64,000 nucleotides of DNA from Pseudomonadota bacterium (GTDB lineage: Bacteria > Pseudomonadota > Gammaproteobacteria > Burkholderiales > Rhodocyclaceae): the NCBI GenBank assembly GCA_008501585.1, contig QQUN01000021.1:108112-172111 (forward strand). The letters run 5' to 3'. Shown here one piece after another: positions 41,327-53,085 of the stretch. The stretch's first letter is position 1, and each line of letters opens with the position of its first letter. Both the position numbers and the translations under genes were made by a program. A model generated the notes under the pieces. It did not search any database, was not told the origin of the DNA, and worked only from the letters and a program-made list of their open reading frames with translations.

Positions 41327-43657
41327 ATGCAAATGGCAATTGTCGGCATGTTGGCGGCGCTCTTGGTCGTGCAGCACAGCGCGAGCCTGCTGCCGCTGGC
41401 CGCCTGCGCACTGCTCGGCGTCGCCTGCCTGGCGTGTGTGCTGGTGGCGTGGGGGCTTCACCCTGGCCCGCGGCGCACGCTGGCCTGCCTCGCGCTGGGG
41501 GTCACGTTCGGCCTGGCCTATGGTGGTGCGCGCGGCCACTGGCGTCTGGCGGACCAACTCGATGCCGCGCTCGACGGCAGCACGGTCTCGCTGCATGGCC
41601 ATGTCGTCGGCCTGCCGACCGCCAGCCCCGACAGTCTGCGCTTCCTGTTTGCGCCGGCGTCCCCGCCGCCGGGCGTGCCGACGCGTTTGTCAGTCAGTTG
41701 GTATCCCAAGCCCGGCACCCCGCTGCCGACCCTCGTGGCAGGGCAGGGGCTTGTGGCGGACTTGCGACTGAAGGTGATTCACGGACAGCACAATCCGGGG
41801 GGATTCGACTACGCCGGCTGGCAGTTTGCCCGCGGGGTCGGCGGTGTGGGTTATGTGAAGCAACTGACGCTGGCCGGCCCGCCGCCCGATGGTGTCGCCG
41901 GCGCGGTTGATCGCTGGCGGCAGTCCATCCGTGCCCGGATCGACGCCCACGTGCCTGCGGAAACCGCAGCGTTGCTCACCGCCATGGCGGTGGGTGATCA
42001 AAGCGGCATATCCGATCCGGCCTGGCGCGTGCTGCGCCACACCGGCACGGCGCATCTGGTGGCGATCTCCGGTCTGCACGTGTCCATCGTTGCGTTGCTG
42101 GTCGGTGGCCTGGCCGGGTGGGCCTGGCGACGATCGGCAATCGCGGTGCTGCACCTGCCGGCGCAACGGGTGGCCGTACTGGCCGCCGCGGTGGCAGGCG
42201 TTGCGTATGGCGCGATGGCGGGTTTCGGCGTGCCGGTGACACGCAGCGTGCTGATGCTGCTGGTGGCGTGCGCGGCCTTGTGGTCGGCGCGCCACCCGCC
42301 GCCGGGAAACGTGCTCTTGCTGGCCTTGCTGGGCGTGATGCTGTTTGACCCATGGTGTGTACTCGCCGCGGGGTTCTGGCTGTCGTTTGGTGCCGTGGGT
42401 GCGCTGATCATGATCCTGTCCGGGCGCCGGGGCCGCGGTGCGCGGTGGGAACGCTTTGCCGCGGCCCAACTGGCGGTCACGCTGCTGACGGCGCCAGTGT
42501 TGCTGGTGCTGTTCGGCCAGGTGTCGCTGGTCTCACCGCTGGCCAATGCGGTGGCGATTCCGCTTGTCAGCCTGCTGGTGGTGCCGTTGCTGCTCGCGGG
42601 GGTCTTCCTGCCCTTTGATTTGCCACTGGGGCTGGCGGCGTGGCTCATGGCGCGCTTGATGGACGTGCTCGGCTGGGGCGCCGCGCTGCCTTTTTCTGCC
42701 GCCGCATTTGCCACGCCGCCGCTGCCCTTGATGGCGCTGGCCCTGGCCGGCGGGCTCTGGGGCTTGCTGCCGCATGGCACCCCCTGGCGTACGCTGGGCT
42801 GGCTGGCCTGGATGCCGGCCGTGCTGTGGATGCCACCGCGCCCTGACGTCGGCGGTTTCGAAGCGCGTGTGCTGGATGTCGGCCAGGGCCTGGCCGTCCA
42901 TCTGCGCACCGCCGGACACGATCTGTTGTATGACACCGGCCCCGGCTATTTTCGGGGCGGCGATGCCGGCGAGCGCCATGTGGTGCCGTATCTGCAAGGC
43001 CTTGGTGTCGGGCCGCTCGATCTGCTGGTGGTCTCGCATGGCGACAAGGACCATGCCGGCGGAGCAGCCAGCGTGCTGGCGGATGTCGGCGCGGTGCAGA
43101 CGGTCGCCGGCGAAGGCGTCGACCTGCCAGGCAAGCCCGCCCGCTGCGCGGCGGGTGGCGCATGGACATGGGACGGTGTGACGTTTCGCTGGCTGCACCC
43201 GGCGCACGATGCGGTGTACCGCGACGACAACGATCGCTCCTGCGTGCTTTGGGTGTCGAGCGCCGGCGGCAGCCTGTTGCTGACCGGCGATGTGACCGCA
43301 CGGGTCGAACGCCAGTTGGCCGAGGCCGGGGGCTGGCCACGCAGCGACGTGGTGGTGGCGCCGCATCATGGCAGCCGCAGTTCATCGAGCGAGGCGCTGG
43401 TGGCGGCCGCGGCGGCCCGGCATGTGGTGTTCTCGGCCGGCTATCGAAACCCGTTTGGCCATCCGGTCGAGGCGGTGGTGTCGCGATGGCAGGATGCCGG
43501 AGCCCGCGCGTGGCGGACCGACCGTCACGGCGCCATCCGGATTGCGGTCGATGCGACGGGCGTGCGTCTGGACGCGGAAACCGACACGGCACGGCGCTAC
43601 TGGCATCGGCCGCGCAGCGCTGGTGCTAGACTGGCGACTCCCGCCCCGATCGAATGA
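41327..43657 (+). CDS. comEC: DNA internalisation protein ComEC/Rec2
   Basis: The 776-residue protein forms the inner-membrane channel for single-stranded DNA in natural transformation. An N-terminal DUF4131 region with short helices precedes an OB-like part and the competence domain (about 190-480, many helices, with GTAHLVAISGLHVSI). The C-terminal metallo-beta-lactamase-like domain (about 500-760) has VVSHGDKDHAGG and APHHGSRSSSS metal-site motifs. The gene looks intact, suggesting competence potential. Confidence 0.95.
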   Translation: MQMAIVGMLAALLVVQHSASLLPLAACALLGVACLACVLVAWGLHPGPRRTLACLALGVTFGLAYGGARGHWRLADQLDAALDGSTVSLHGHVVGLPTASPDSLRFLFAPASPPPGVPTRLSVSWYPKPGTPLPTLVAGQGLVADLRLKVIHGQHNPGGFDYAGWQFARGVGGVGYVKQLTLAGPPPDGVAGAVDRWRQSIRARIDAHVPAETAALLTAMAVGDQSGISDPAWRVLRHTGTAHLVAISGLHVSIVALLVGGLAGWAWRRSAIAVLHLPAQRVAVLAAAVAGVAYGAMAGFGVPVTRSVLMLLVACAALWSARHPPPGNVLLLALLGVMLFDPWCVLAAGFWLSFGAVGALIMILSGRRGRGARWERFAAAQLAVTLLTAPVLLVLFGQVSLVSPLANAVAIPLVSLLVVPLLLAGVFLPFDLPLGLAAWLMARLMDVLGWGAALPFSAAAFATPPLPLMALALAGGLWGLLPHGTPWRTLGWLAWMPAVLWMPPRPDVGGFEARVLDVGQGLAVHLRTAGHDLLYDTGPGYFRGGDAGERHVVPYLQGLGVGPLDLLVVSHGDKDHAGGAASVLADVGAVQTVAGEGVDLPGKPARCAAGGAWTWDGVTFRWLHPAHDAVYRDDNDRSCVLWVSSAGGSLLLTGDVTARVERQLAEAGGWPRSDVVVAPHHGSRSSSSEALVAAAAARHVVFSAGYRNPFGHPVEAVVSRWQDAGARAWRTDRHGAIRIAVDATGVRLDAETDTARRYWHRPRSAGARLATPAPIE

Positions 43658-43668
43658 GCGCTTGATCT

Positions 43669-44574
43669 ATGGACGTCTTGAAATCCGTTGGTGGATGGTT
43701 GAATCGCCCGCAGACGGGCATGCGTGAGCGCACCGTACAGTGCGCGAGCGCGCACGGCCTGCACCAGATGGCCTATACCGAGTGGGGTGACCCGGCCAAC
43801 CCGAAGGTGTTGCTCTGTGTTCATGGGCTGACCCGCAACGGGCGGGATTTCGATTTTCTCGCGGCAGCGCTGGCCGACGAGTACCGGGTGGTGTGCCCGG
43901 ACGTGGTCGGGCGCGGGCGCAGCGAGTGGCTGGCGATCAAGGCCGGCTACGGGTTTCCGCAGTATGTGGCCGACATGGTGACGCTGATCGCGCGCCTGGA
44001 TGTGCCGACGGTGCATTGGGTGGGCACCTCGATGGGGGGGCTGATCGGCATGATCCTGGCCGCACTGCCGGGGTCGCCAATCACCCGCATGGTCTTGAAC
44101 GATGTCGGCCCGAAGATCACCGTCGAATCGATCCACCGCATCGCCGAGTATGTGGGGGCGGCGCCGGTGTTTGCCAACCTGGACGACGCCGAGCGTTACA
44201 TCCGCGAAGTCAGCGCGCCCTTCGGGCCACTGACCGACGCGCAGTGGCGGCATCTGACGGCGCATGCGGTGTCGGCGGTGGACGGTGGCGTGGCCATGGT
44301 TTACGACCCTGGCATTGCCGAGACTTTCCGTGAATCGCCGCTGGAGAGCGATGTCGACCTGTGGGATGTCTACGACGCCATCCGCTGCCCGACGCTGGTC
44401 ATCCGTGGCGCGGAGTCCGATCTGTTGTTGCACGAAACGGCACAGGAAATGAGCCAGCGCGGACCCAAGGCGACCCTGGTGGAGTTCGAGGGGATCGGCC
44501 ATGCGCCCATGCTGCTCGATCCGGCGCAGATCGAGGTGGTGCGCCGCTTCCTGCTTGCCGACGCGGGGGCGTGA
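43669..44574 (+). CDS. Alpha/beta hydrolase
   Basis: The 301-residue alpha/beta-hydrolase fold has the oxyanion motif VHGLTRNGRDF (about 50), nucleophile elbow GTSMGG (Ser at about 121), acid GAESDLLL (about 248) and catalytic His in GHAPML (about 280). A central cap lies at about 145-220. The substrate is unknown; the family includes esterases and C-C hydrolases. It starts 11 bp after comEC in the same direction. Confidence 0.9.
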   Translation: MDVLKSVGGWLNRPQTGMRERTVQCASAHGLHQMAYTEWGDPANPKVLLCVHGLTRNGRDFDFLAAALADEYRVVCPDVVGRGRSEWLAIKAGYGFPQYVADMVTLIARLDVPTVHWVGTSMGGLIGMILAALPGSPITRMVLNDVGPKITVESIHRIAEYVGAAPVFANLDDAERYIREVSAPFGPLTDAQWRHLTAHAVSAVDGGVAMVYDPGIAETFRESPLESDVDLWDVYDAIRCPTLVIRGAESDLLLHETAQEMSQRGPKATLVEFEGIGHAPMLLDPAQIEVVRRFLLADAGA

Positions 44575-44578
44575 ACGA

Positions 44579-44604
44579 CACCGGGCGCCCGCAGGCGCCC
44601 GGTG
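44579..44604. terminator. Strong hairpin between convergent genes
   Basis: A perfect 11-bp inverted repeat CACCGGGCGCC / GGCGCCCGGTG with a 4-nt loop lies between the hydrolase and binding-protein stops. There is no T-run; it likely acts as a shared terminator or transcript end. Confidence 0.55.
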
Positions 44605-44622
44605 CTTGCCAGTAGACGGTGG

Positions 44623-45759
44623 TCAGCGCAGCAAACGCCCGTTGCGGTCGAGAATCGAGATGTCGGTGTACTCCGAACCGTCATGGCTGGCGTCGGAATA
44701 GCGGAGGGTAACACCGCCGGCATCGTAGGTACCCAGGCTGTTGAGCGCGGCAAGGATGCGCGCCCGGGTCGGCTCGCCAGCGCGGCGGATGCCTTCGACC
44801 AGCACCTTGGCCATCAGGTAGCCTTCCAGGATGGTGTGGTCGGGCCCTTCGCTTGCGCCGATGCGCTTGAGGTCTTCGCTCAACTCGCGGCTGATGGTGA
44901 TCGCCTGGGATTCAGGTTTCGGGACCACCTGAACGATACCGAGGCCATGCGCGGCCGCGTGGCCGATCGTCTCCGCCACCTGCGGCCCGGCCGTGACCGA
45001 CACGGCGATCATCAGCGCGAAGCTGCCTGCCTCGCGGAGGCCTTTGGCAAAGGCGGCGCTCGCTGCGGTGTTGGATACCATGATGATGCCGTTGGGGTCG
45101 GCCGCGTGGATCGTCTTGACCGCCTCGCCGACCTCGGTCGTGCCCTTCTTGTAGGCGCCGACGGCCACCAGGTCCATGCCCGATTCGGCCAGGGCCTTCT
45201 TCGCGGCCGTCAGGCCGTCTTCGCCGAAGGGGTCGTCCTGGTAGAGCACGGCGATGCGCTTGAGGCCCATGCTCTGCATCTGGCGCACGATGGTGTTGAC
45301 CTCGGCGGCATAGCTGGCGCGGGTGTGAAAGATGTGGGTCGGCACGGGGTCGCGCAGGATCATCGCGCCTGAGCGGACACCGACGAGCGGAATACCGGCC
45401 TTTTCAAGCAGCCCTTCCTTGAGTACCGCGGCGACGTTGCCGGTACCCACCAGGCCCACCAGGGCCACCGGCTGTTCCTTGTCGATCAGCTCGGCGGTCT
45501 GCTTGAGGGTTTCGGGCACCTTGTAGCCATCATCACGCGACACCAGCTTGAGCTTGCTGCCGCGAATGCCGCCGGTTGCATTGACGCGACCGAAGTAGGC
45601 CTGGATGCCGAGATTCACCCCCTTGCCCGTGGGGGCCAGCGTGCCGGTGAATGGGGCCACCTGGCCGATGACGATGTCTGCAGCGTGGCTGGACAGTGCG
45701 GCTGCCGACAGCGCCAACCCGATGAGTGCGGCGCGAAAGAAGCGTTGAGTTCCTGTCAT
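44623..45759 (-). CDS. Leu/Ile/Val-type ABC substrate-binding protein (orphan)
   Basis: The product of about 378 residues has a signal peptide (FFRAALIGLALSAAALSSHA) and a type 1 periplasmic-binding fold (VIGQVAPFTGTLAPTGKG, LVGLVGTGN, AVLYQDDPFGEDG), as in LivK-like proteins. No branched-chain permease or ATPase genes are near, so it may feed a distant transporter or a sensor. The ATG at 45759 gives a better ribosome-binding spacing and signal peptide than the in-frame ATG at 45771. Confidence 0.88.
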   Translation of the reverse strand: MTGTQRFFRAALIGLALSAAALSSHAADIVIGQVAPFTGTLAPTGKGVNLGIQAYFGRVNATGGIRGSKLKLVSRDDGYKVPETLKQTAELIDKEQPVALVGLVGTGNVAAVLKEGLLEKAGIPLVGVRSGAMILRDPVPTHIFHTRASYAAEVNTIVRQMQSMGLKRIAVLYQDDPFGEDGLTAAKKALAESGMDLVAVGAYKKGTTEVGEAVKTIHAADPNGIIMVSNTAASAAFAKGLREAGSFALMIAVSVTAGPQVAETIGHAAAHGLGIVQVVPKPESQAITISRELSEDLKRIGASEGPDHTILEGYLMAKVLVEGIRRAGEPTRARILAALNSLGTYDAGGVTLRYSDASHDGSEYTDISILDRNGRLLR

Positions 45760-45857
45760 GTGAATGGCCATTCCCTGTGATGGTTGACTGCGCGTGCGTA
45801 GTCTTATCGACCATCGGCGCCGTCACTTGAGGGCGGATTCGCCCTCCCGGGCAGGAC

Positions 45858-47027
45858 TCAATGGAGGTGGCGTGGTACCGGATCGGCAGAGGCGTCGGGC
45901 AACTCGGCATGAACGGCTTCGCCTTCGGCCGAGGGGTAGAGCGGGGCGCCGCAGTCGTCGCAGTATTCCATCGGAAAGCGATGCTCGAGCGACACGATGT
46001 CGGTCACGCCACATTCGCGCAGGGTGCCTTCGATCTGGGCGAGCACATCGGTGCTGTCGTCTTCGGCGCCGAGCAGCGGCCAGACGATGCCGTGCACGAC
46101 CTGCTCATTGTCCTTGAGCGTGAGACCGATGCGGAATTCCTCGAGTTGGGTGTCGTGGAAGGGCGCGATGATGGCGCGCAACTGGCTGGCCGGCGCTTCG
46201 AGCGTGGTCCCCAGGAAGGCGACCGAGGCGCGCACGGCATAGGCGCGGCTCTCGCGGTCGGCCCGGCGCGAGGCGGCAAAATAGGCGTCGGGCAGCACGA
46301 CCTCGACCGCGCAGCCGGGAAGCAGCGGCACCAGGCTGGCGCCGCCCTGGCTGCGCCACTGGCTCAGGGCGTGTTCGCGGTCGCCGCCGGACTCCTGCCA
46401 GCGGAACATCGGCGTGCCGCGCGGCACGGCAATGGCAAACAGCAGGTAGCGGGTGTCGGACAGGAAGTGGGTGGTCTCGGCCATCGACCCGGCGTCGATG
46501 TCGAGGTCCTGGTCGGCCTGCGCGGCGCGACCGATCTCCTCGGCAAAGCGGGCGGTGTTGCAGTAGCCCACCGGCAACTGATCCGGGCTGAACAGGTAGT
46601 TGGCCACCGAGAGCTTGACGCCATCGGCGAGCACATGGGCTTGCAGATGCACACGCAGGTTGGCGAGCACGGCATCGGAGATGGCCAGCGCCGGAATCCG
46701 GTAGCGCGACCACGACAGCATCGGCGCAGCAACCAGCAGCACATCCTGGTCGGCCAGCTTGCGCCCGGCGTTCTCGGCGCGCGACTCGACAAAGTCGGCC
46801 AGCTCGTCGTAGGCGGTCAGGCTGCTCGAGTAGAGTTGGTCGAGCGCGGTGTTGATGGTGTCTTCGTCACCCTCGTCGAGCAACTGGTCGATCAGCTCGG
46901 TGAGATGGATTTCCCAGAAGCGGTCTTCTGCGCGGCTGCCGGATTCAGCCAGACCACTGGCCAGCCAGACGAGGCGCTCGGCATCCGGCCCGAGGCCGCT
47001 GCGGCGTTTGATGCGGGGACGTTTCAT
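45858..47027 (-). CDS. DUF2863 family protein
   Basis: The 389-residue soluble protein starts with a basic MKRPRIKRRSG. A long alpha/beta body includes DVLLVAAPMLSWSRYRIP and DQLPVGYCNTARFAEE. A C-terminal CDDCGAPLYPSAEGE supplies a CxxC pair that could hold zinc. This is the pattern of DUF2863, a betaproteobacterial family of unknown function. A TAGAAT box at 47093-47098 and a GGCCGGC/GCCGGCC hairpin (47051-47075) precede it, so it may have its own promoter with a structured leader. Confidence 0.85.
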   Translation of the reverse strand: MKRPRIKRRSGLGPDAERLVWLASGLAESGSRAEDRFWEIHLTELIDQLLDEGDEDTINTALDQLYSSSLTAYDELADFVESRAENAGRKLADQDVLLVAAPMLSWSRYRIPALAISDAVLANLRVHLQAHVLADGVKLSVANYLFSPDQLPVGYCNTARFAEEIGRAAQADQDLDIDAGSMAETTHFLSDTRYLLFAIAVPRGTPMFRWQESGGDREHALSQWRSQGGASLVPLLPGCAVEVVLPDAYFAASRRADRESRAYAVRASVAFLGTTLEAPASQLRAIIAPFHDTQLEEFRIGLTLKDNEQVVHGIVWPLLGAEDDSTDVLAQIEGTLRECGVTDIVSLEHRFPMEYCDDCGAPLYPSAEGEAVHAELPDASADPVPRHLH

Positions 47028-47108
47028 GAAATCTTGCCCTGGGTAATGACGGCCGGCGCCTGGTGCGTGCCGGCCCTGAAGTGCGGGGCGCCATTCTACA
47101 CGGCCGCG

Positions 47109-47939
47109 TCAGTAGCCTCGCTTGTTCAGATGGACGTCCTGCATGATCTTGGTGGCGATTTCCTCGATCGAGCGGGCTGTGGAATCCAGCCAGGGGATGC
47201 GCTCACGCTCCATCAACCGCTTGGCGGCGTCGATCTCGTAGTGGCAGTTCTCGAGCGAGGCATACACGCTGTCGGGGCGGCGTTCCTGCCGGATCTGCGA
47301 CAAGCGCTCGGCGCTGATGGTCAGGCCGAACAGCTTGCGGCGGTGCTTGTGCAGCTCGGTGGGCAGCTTGTTGCGCTCGAAGTCTTCGGGAATCAGCGGG
47401 TAGTTGGCCGCCTTGACGCCGAACTGCATGGCCAGGTACAGGCTGGTCGGTGTCTTGCCCGAGCGCGACACGCCGACGAGGATCACATCGGCCACATCCA
47501 GCTCGGCGTGGGAGACGCCGTCGTCGTGCGCCAGGGCAAAGTTGATCGCCTCGATGCGGTTCTTGTAGTCGAGACTGTCGGCAATGCCGTGGAAACGGCC
47601 GACCGTATGGGTGGAACGCTGGCCAAGCTCCTGTTCGAGCGGTTCGATGAAACGTTCGAACAGGTCGAGGAAGAGGGCATCGGCATTGCGCAGGCCGGCA
47701 ACCAGTTCAGGCTCGACCAGCGAGTTGAACACGATCGGTCGCGCGCCATCGCTGCGCCCGGCCTCGCGGATGCGGGCCGCGCAGTCCCGCGCCTTCTCGA
47801 TGGAATCGACAAACGGGACACGAACCTGCTTGAATCGCATGTCCGGGAACTGCGCCAGCAGGCTGTGGCCGAGCGTCTCGGCCGTGATGCCGGTGCCGTC
47901 GGAGATAAAAAATACGGTACGAGTTGAGATATCAGTCAT
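47109..47939 (-). CDS. ppsR: Pyruvate, water dikinase regulatory protein (PSRP)
   Basis: The 276-residue DUF299 protein is a combined kinase/pyrophosphorylase. It inactivates PEP synthase by ADP-dependent threonine phosphorylation and reactivates it with phosphate. The P-loop-like [11 protein letters not shown] is at about 155 and [12 protein letters not shown] opens the protein. It is divergent from its target ppsA, the usual arrangement. Confidence 0.96.
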   Translation of the reverse strand: MTDISTRTVFFISDGTGITAETLGHSLLAQFPDMRFKQVRVPFVDSIEKARDCAARIREAGRSDGARPIVFNSLVEPELVAGLRNADALFLDLFERFIEPLEQELGQRSTHTVGRFHGIADSLDYKNRIEAINFALAHDDGVSHAELDVADVILVGVSRSGKTPTSLYLAMQFGVKAANYPLIPEDFERNKLPTELHKHRRKLFGLTISAERLSQIRQERRPDSVYASLENCHYEIDAAKRLMERERIPWLDSTARSIEEIATKIMQDVHLNKRGY

Positions 47940-47964
47940 GGGTCGAGGTATGGTCTAGCGTTTC

Positions 47965-47974
47965 GGGTATACCC
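47965..47974. promoter_or_regulatory. Palindrome in the ppsR-ppsA divergent region
   Basis: The perfect 10-bp palindrome GGGTATACCC lies 26 bp from the ppsR start and 5 bp upstream of the predicted ppsA -35. It could be a regulator site; no known family is assigned. Confidence 0.35.
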
Positions 47975-47978
47975 ATCT

Positions 47979-48008
47979 TTGCCGCAAAGCAACAAATCCT
48001 TGTAAACT
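47979..48008 (+). promoter_or_regulatory. Predicted ppsA promoter
   Basis: TTGCCG (47979-47984), an 18-bp spacer and TAAACT (48003-48008), 39 bp before the ppsA ATG. A GGAAGAG ribosome-binding site follows at about 48037. Confidence 0.5.
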
Positions 48009-48047
48009 CTGCTTTTGAGTTTTGATGACTCCTTCTGGAAGAGCCCA

Positions 48048-50414
<2,367 letters not shown>

Positions 50415-50434
50415 ACGGCGCAATCGCCAGGACA

Positions 50435-50472
50435 GACTTGAGGCGATCCCGGTGATCGCCTCAAGTCCTTTT
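50435..50472 (+). terminator. Intrinsic terminator after ppsA
   Basis: A perfect 14-bp stem GACTTGAGGCGATC/GATCGCCTCAAGTC with a 5-nt loop, followed by CTTTT, 20 bp past the ppsA stop. Confidence 0.88.
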
Positions 50473-50625
50473 GCATCTTGCCGTTACGATGCTAGACTCA
50501 CGCGGTTACTCCGGCGGGAGTTGCGCTAGCGCAATTTCGCCGGTTCCAATATATGGGATGATCGCGCCGCTCGGTGGCCTCTGCTGCCGGTAGCGAATCA
50601 GACAGACTCGACGGAGTGGAAACGA

Positions 50626-51555
50626 ATGGCCTTCGTCATTCTCTCCGCCAAGGCGCTGACCCAGTCCAAGGTCCGCACAGTCAGCGGGCGGACGTTTTTG
50701 CTGGGCGTCTCGGCTGCAATATTGCTCACGCTCTCGGGCGGTATCTGGCTCGGCATGTCGCTGGTCAGACCAGCCGCGCCGATCGTTGTCGCGTCGGTTG
50801 AAGACCCCGCCGCCAGCGCTGAAGCCCCCGAAGACAAGTTCGTCATCGACCGTCTCGGCGAGTTGACCGGGCGCCTGTTCCGTCTGGAGTCGGACGCCAA
50901 GATGCTGGCCAATCGCGTCGGCGTGCTCAACGCCTTCGAAAAGCGTCTTAAGGGTGACAGCCCCTCCGGCGTCGCCAAACCCGGCCCCGCCGGCGGACCG
51001 ATGATCCCGCCGCTGGGCGAGCGGATCCACCATAGCCAGCCCTTCAGCGTCGATTCCGCCCAGACCGGCCTCGATCTGCTCGAAGAAGAACTCGCCCGCC
51101 TCGATCAGGTGCTCGCCTCGATCGACGAACGCGCCTCGCAACGCAAGCTGTCCTACATGATCTTCCCCAGCCGGCCGCCCGTCAGCGTGGGGCATCGCAG
51201 TTCGGCCTTCGGAAACCGTTACGACCCGTTTTCCGGGCGACGGGCCTTTCACAGCGGCCAGGATTTTGCCGCCCCCACCGGCACGCCGATTCGTGCCAGC
51301 GCCGGCGGCAAGGTGATCGAGGCGGGGTATCACCGTGAATACGGCAACAAGATCGAAATCGACCACGGCAATGGTCTGGTGACGCGCTACGCGCACGCCT
51401 CCAAGCTGTTCGTCAAGGAAGGCGATGTGGTCACGCCGGGGCAGAAGATCGCCGCGGTCGGATCGACCGGGCGCTCGACCGGTCCGCACCTGCACTTCGA
51501 AATTCTTGAAAACGGCGAATTCGTGGACCCGGTGAACTACCTCGCCGGCTCCTGA
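50626..51555 (+). CDS. M23 family (LytM-type) peptidoglycan endopeptidase, membrane-anchored
   Basis: The 309-residue protein has an N-terminal membrane helix (about 24-48), a coiled-coil stalk (about 70-105 and 145-170) and an M23 domain (about 185-305). Zinc ligands are in FHSGQDFAAP (His and Asp, about 208-212) and PHLHFEI (about 288). A HGNGLVTRYAH segment completes the site, so it should be an active endopeptidase. It precedes a small membrane protein and a bactofilin, a pairing known from cell-shape modules. Confidence 0.94.
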   Translation: MAFVILSAKALTQSKVRTVSGRTFLLGVSAAILLTLSGGIWLGMSLVRPAAPIVVASVEDPAASAEAPEDKFVIDRLGELTGRLFRLESDAKMLANRVGVLNAFEKRLKGDSPSGVAKPGPAGGPMIPPLGERIHHSQPFSVDSAQTGLDLLEEELARLDQVLASIDERASQRKLSYMIFPSRPPVSVGHRSSAFGNRYDPFSGRRAFHSGQDFAAPTGTPIRASAGGKVIEAGYHREYGNKIEIDHGNGLVTRYAHASKLFVKEGDVVTPGQKIAAVGSTGRSTGPHLHFEILENGEFVDPVNYLAGS

Positions 51556-51566
51556 CGCCCGTTCCC

Positions 51567-51929
51567 GTGACCTTGTTTCGTCGGAAATCTGCCACACGCG
51601 ACCTCTCCAACGACGCCTTTGTCCTGGCGACGGAGAAGCCGCGGCGCAGAAACTGGACACCGCTGTTGCTGGTGATCCTGATAGGCAGCGCGGCTTACGC
51701 GGGCCTGGACTACTTCGAGGCCCGGCTGACCCCTGCCACCGACCGGGTTGCCGAACTCGAGCGCGAGAACAGTCAGCTGCGCGACCAGCTCGAGCTGCAA
51801 CGCATGAACCTCAGTGTCGAGCAGGCCACCCGTGCCGAGCTCGAAAAAGAGCTCAGCGCGCGCACCGCCGAACTCAGCCGATTGAACGACGAGCTGACAT
51901 TCTTCAAGAACGCTCAGAAAAAGCCGTAA
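51567..51929 (+). CDS. Small single-pass membrane coiled-coil protein
   Basis: The 120-residue protein has a basic cytoplasmic start, one helix at about 31-48 (LLLVILIGSAAYAGLDYF) and then a heptad-rich coiled coil from about 58 to 115 (VAELERENSQLRDQLE and onward). The start is a GTG at 51567, 11 bp after the M23 gene. No named family is recognised. Topology suggests it bridges membrane and periplasm as a partner of the neighbouring M23 enzyme. Confidence 0.75.
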   Translation: MTLFRRKSATRDLSNDAFVLATEKPRRRNWTPLLLVILIGSAAYAGLDYFEARLTPATDRVAELERENSQLRDQLELQRMNLSVEQATRAELEKELSARTAELSRLNDELTFFKNAQKKP

Positions 51930-52004
51930 ACCTGTCGGTTCGACATGCCCGTGCCGCCCACGCGTGCAAGCCTTGGCGCGCGGGGCAAACCAGGAGATCT
52001 GCTC

Positions 52005-52457
52005 ATGTTTGGCAAGAAGAAAGAGAAAGTAAAATCCATTGAAATCAACAAGCTGTCGAGCCTGATCGCCGACAATGTCGAGATCGTCGGCGACGTGATC
52101 TTCTCCGGCGGGCTGCGTGTTGACGGGCGCATCGAAGGCAATGTCATCAACAAGGGCGACGAGCTCGGCCTGCTGGTCTTGAGCGAGCGTGGCTGCATCG
52201 AAGGCAGCGTCCGCACCCATGACGCGGTGATCAACGGCACCATCGTTGGTGACCTGTCCGTGTCGCACTTTCTCGAACTCCAGCCCAAGGCACGCGTGAC
52301 CGGCAACATCAGCTACAGCCAGCTTCAGATGGACTGCGGCGCATCGGTCGAGGGCAAACTGGATAAGCTTGAGGACGCCAAGGCGGGCGACACCAAGGTC
52401 GTCAAGCTCGGCGGTACGCCGCCCGCCGCGCCGGTGGCTGCCGGCGGCAAGGACTGA
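52005..52457 (+). CDS. Bactofilin
   Basis: The 150-residue protein has a short basic, membrane-targeting-like start (MFGKKKEKVK). A right-handed beta-helix follows at about 15-120 with repeated short strands (VEIVGDVIFSGGLRVDGRIEGNV, split across turns), and then a Gly/Ala/Pro-rich tail. Bactofilins polymerise without nucleotide into cytoplasmic scaffolds that place peptidoglycan enzymes. The GGAGATC ribosome-binding site fixes the start at 52005. Confidence 0.94.
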   Translation: MFGKKKEKVKSIEINKLSSLIADNVEIVGDVIFSGGLRVDGRIEGNVINKGDELGLLVLSERGCIEGSVRTHDAVINGTIVGDLSVSHFLELQPKARVTGNISYSQLQMDCGASVEGKLDKLEDAKAGDTKVVKLGGTPPAAPVAAGGKD

Positions 52458-52623
52458 GAACGTCTGAAGGCATCGCCGCAAGCCGCCGGGCAAGGGCGCG
52501 CGCGTGCGGCGAGACATGTCAATGAGACCGGCGAGGCGTGAGCGAGTGAGCAACGCAGCCATCGACATGTGCTTTTGGTATATTCACACGTCCTGAATCG
52601 CCCCATACATCCAAGGAGCCGTC

Positions 52624-53076
52624 ATGGAATTCGCCCCTGCCTGGTGGCATTGGCTGGTGGTGGGCATCGTGCTGATGCTTGCCGAGCTGGCCATTCCGGC
52701 CTTTTTCGTGATCTGGTTCGGACTGGGCGCGATCCTGGTCGGCCTGCTCTTGCTGCTGGTGCCGGCGATATCCCTGACGGCCCAGATCGTGATGTGGACA
52801 CTGGCATCCGTGGCGCTGACCGTGGTGTGGTTTCGTGTCTTTCGTACCGACCAGCACAAGACCCGGATCGGCCAGGCCGGCAGCGGCGCCATTGGTGAGG
52901 TCGGCCTGCTGACAACAGCGGTCGCACCGTATCAGCCCGGCCAGGTTCGTTTCCAGAAACCGGTTCTCGGCGCAGAACTCTGGGAATGCCGCGCCGACGA
53001 TCCCATCGCCTCGGGTGAGCGGGTGCGCGTCATCTCCGTCGAAGGCAACTACGTCAACGTCATCAAAAACCACTAA
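52624..53076 (+). CDS. NfeD family membrane protein
   Basis: The 150-residue protein has three hydrophobic helices within residues 8-70 and a C-terminal OB-fold (about 85-148, with ELWECRADDPIASGERVRV and EGNYVNV). This is the short NfeD1b type that works with SPFH/stomatin proteins in membrane organisation. An AAGGAGC ribosome-binding site precedes it. The SPFH gene follows 9 bp later. Confidence 0.93.
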   Translation: MEFAPAWWHWLVVGIVLMLAELAIPAFFVIWFGLGAILVGLLLLLVPAISLTAQIVMWTLASVALTVVWFRVFRTDQHKTRIGQAGSGAIGEVGLLTTAVAPYQPGQVRFQKPVLGAELWECRADDPIASGERVRVISVEGNYVNVIKNH

Positions 53077-53085
53077 GGAAAGAGC

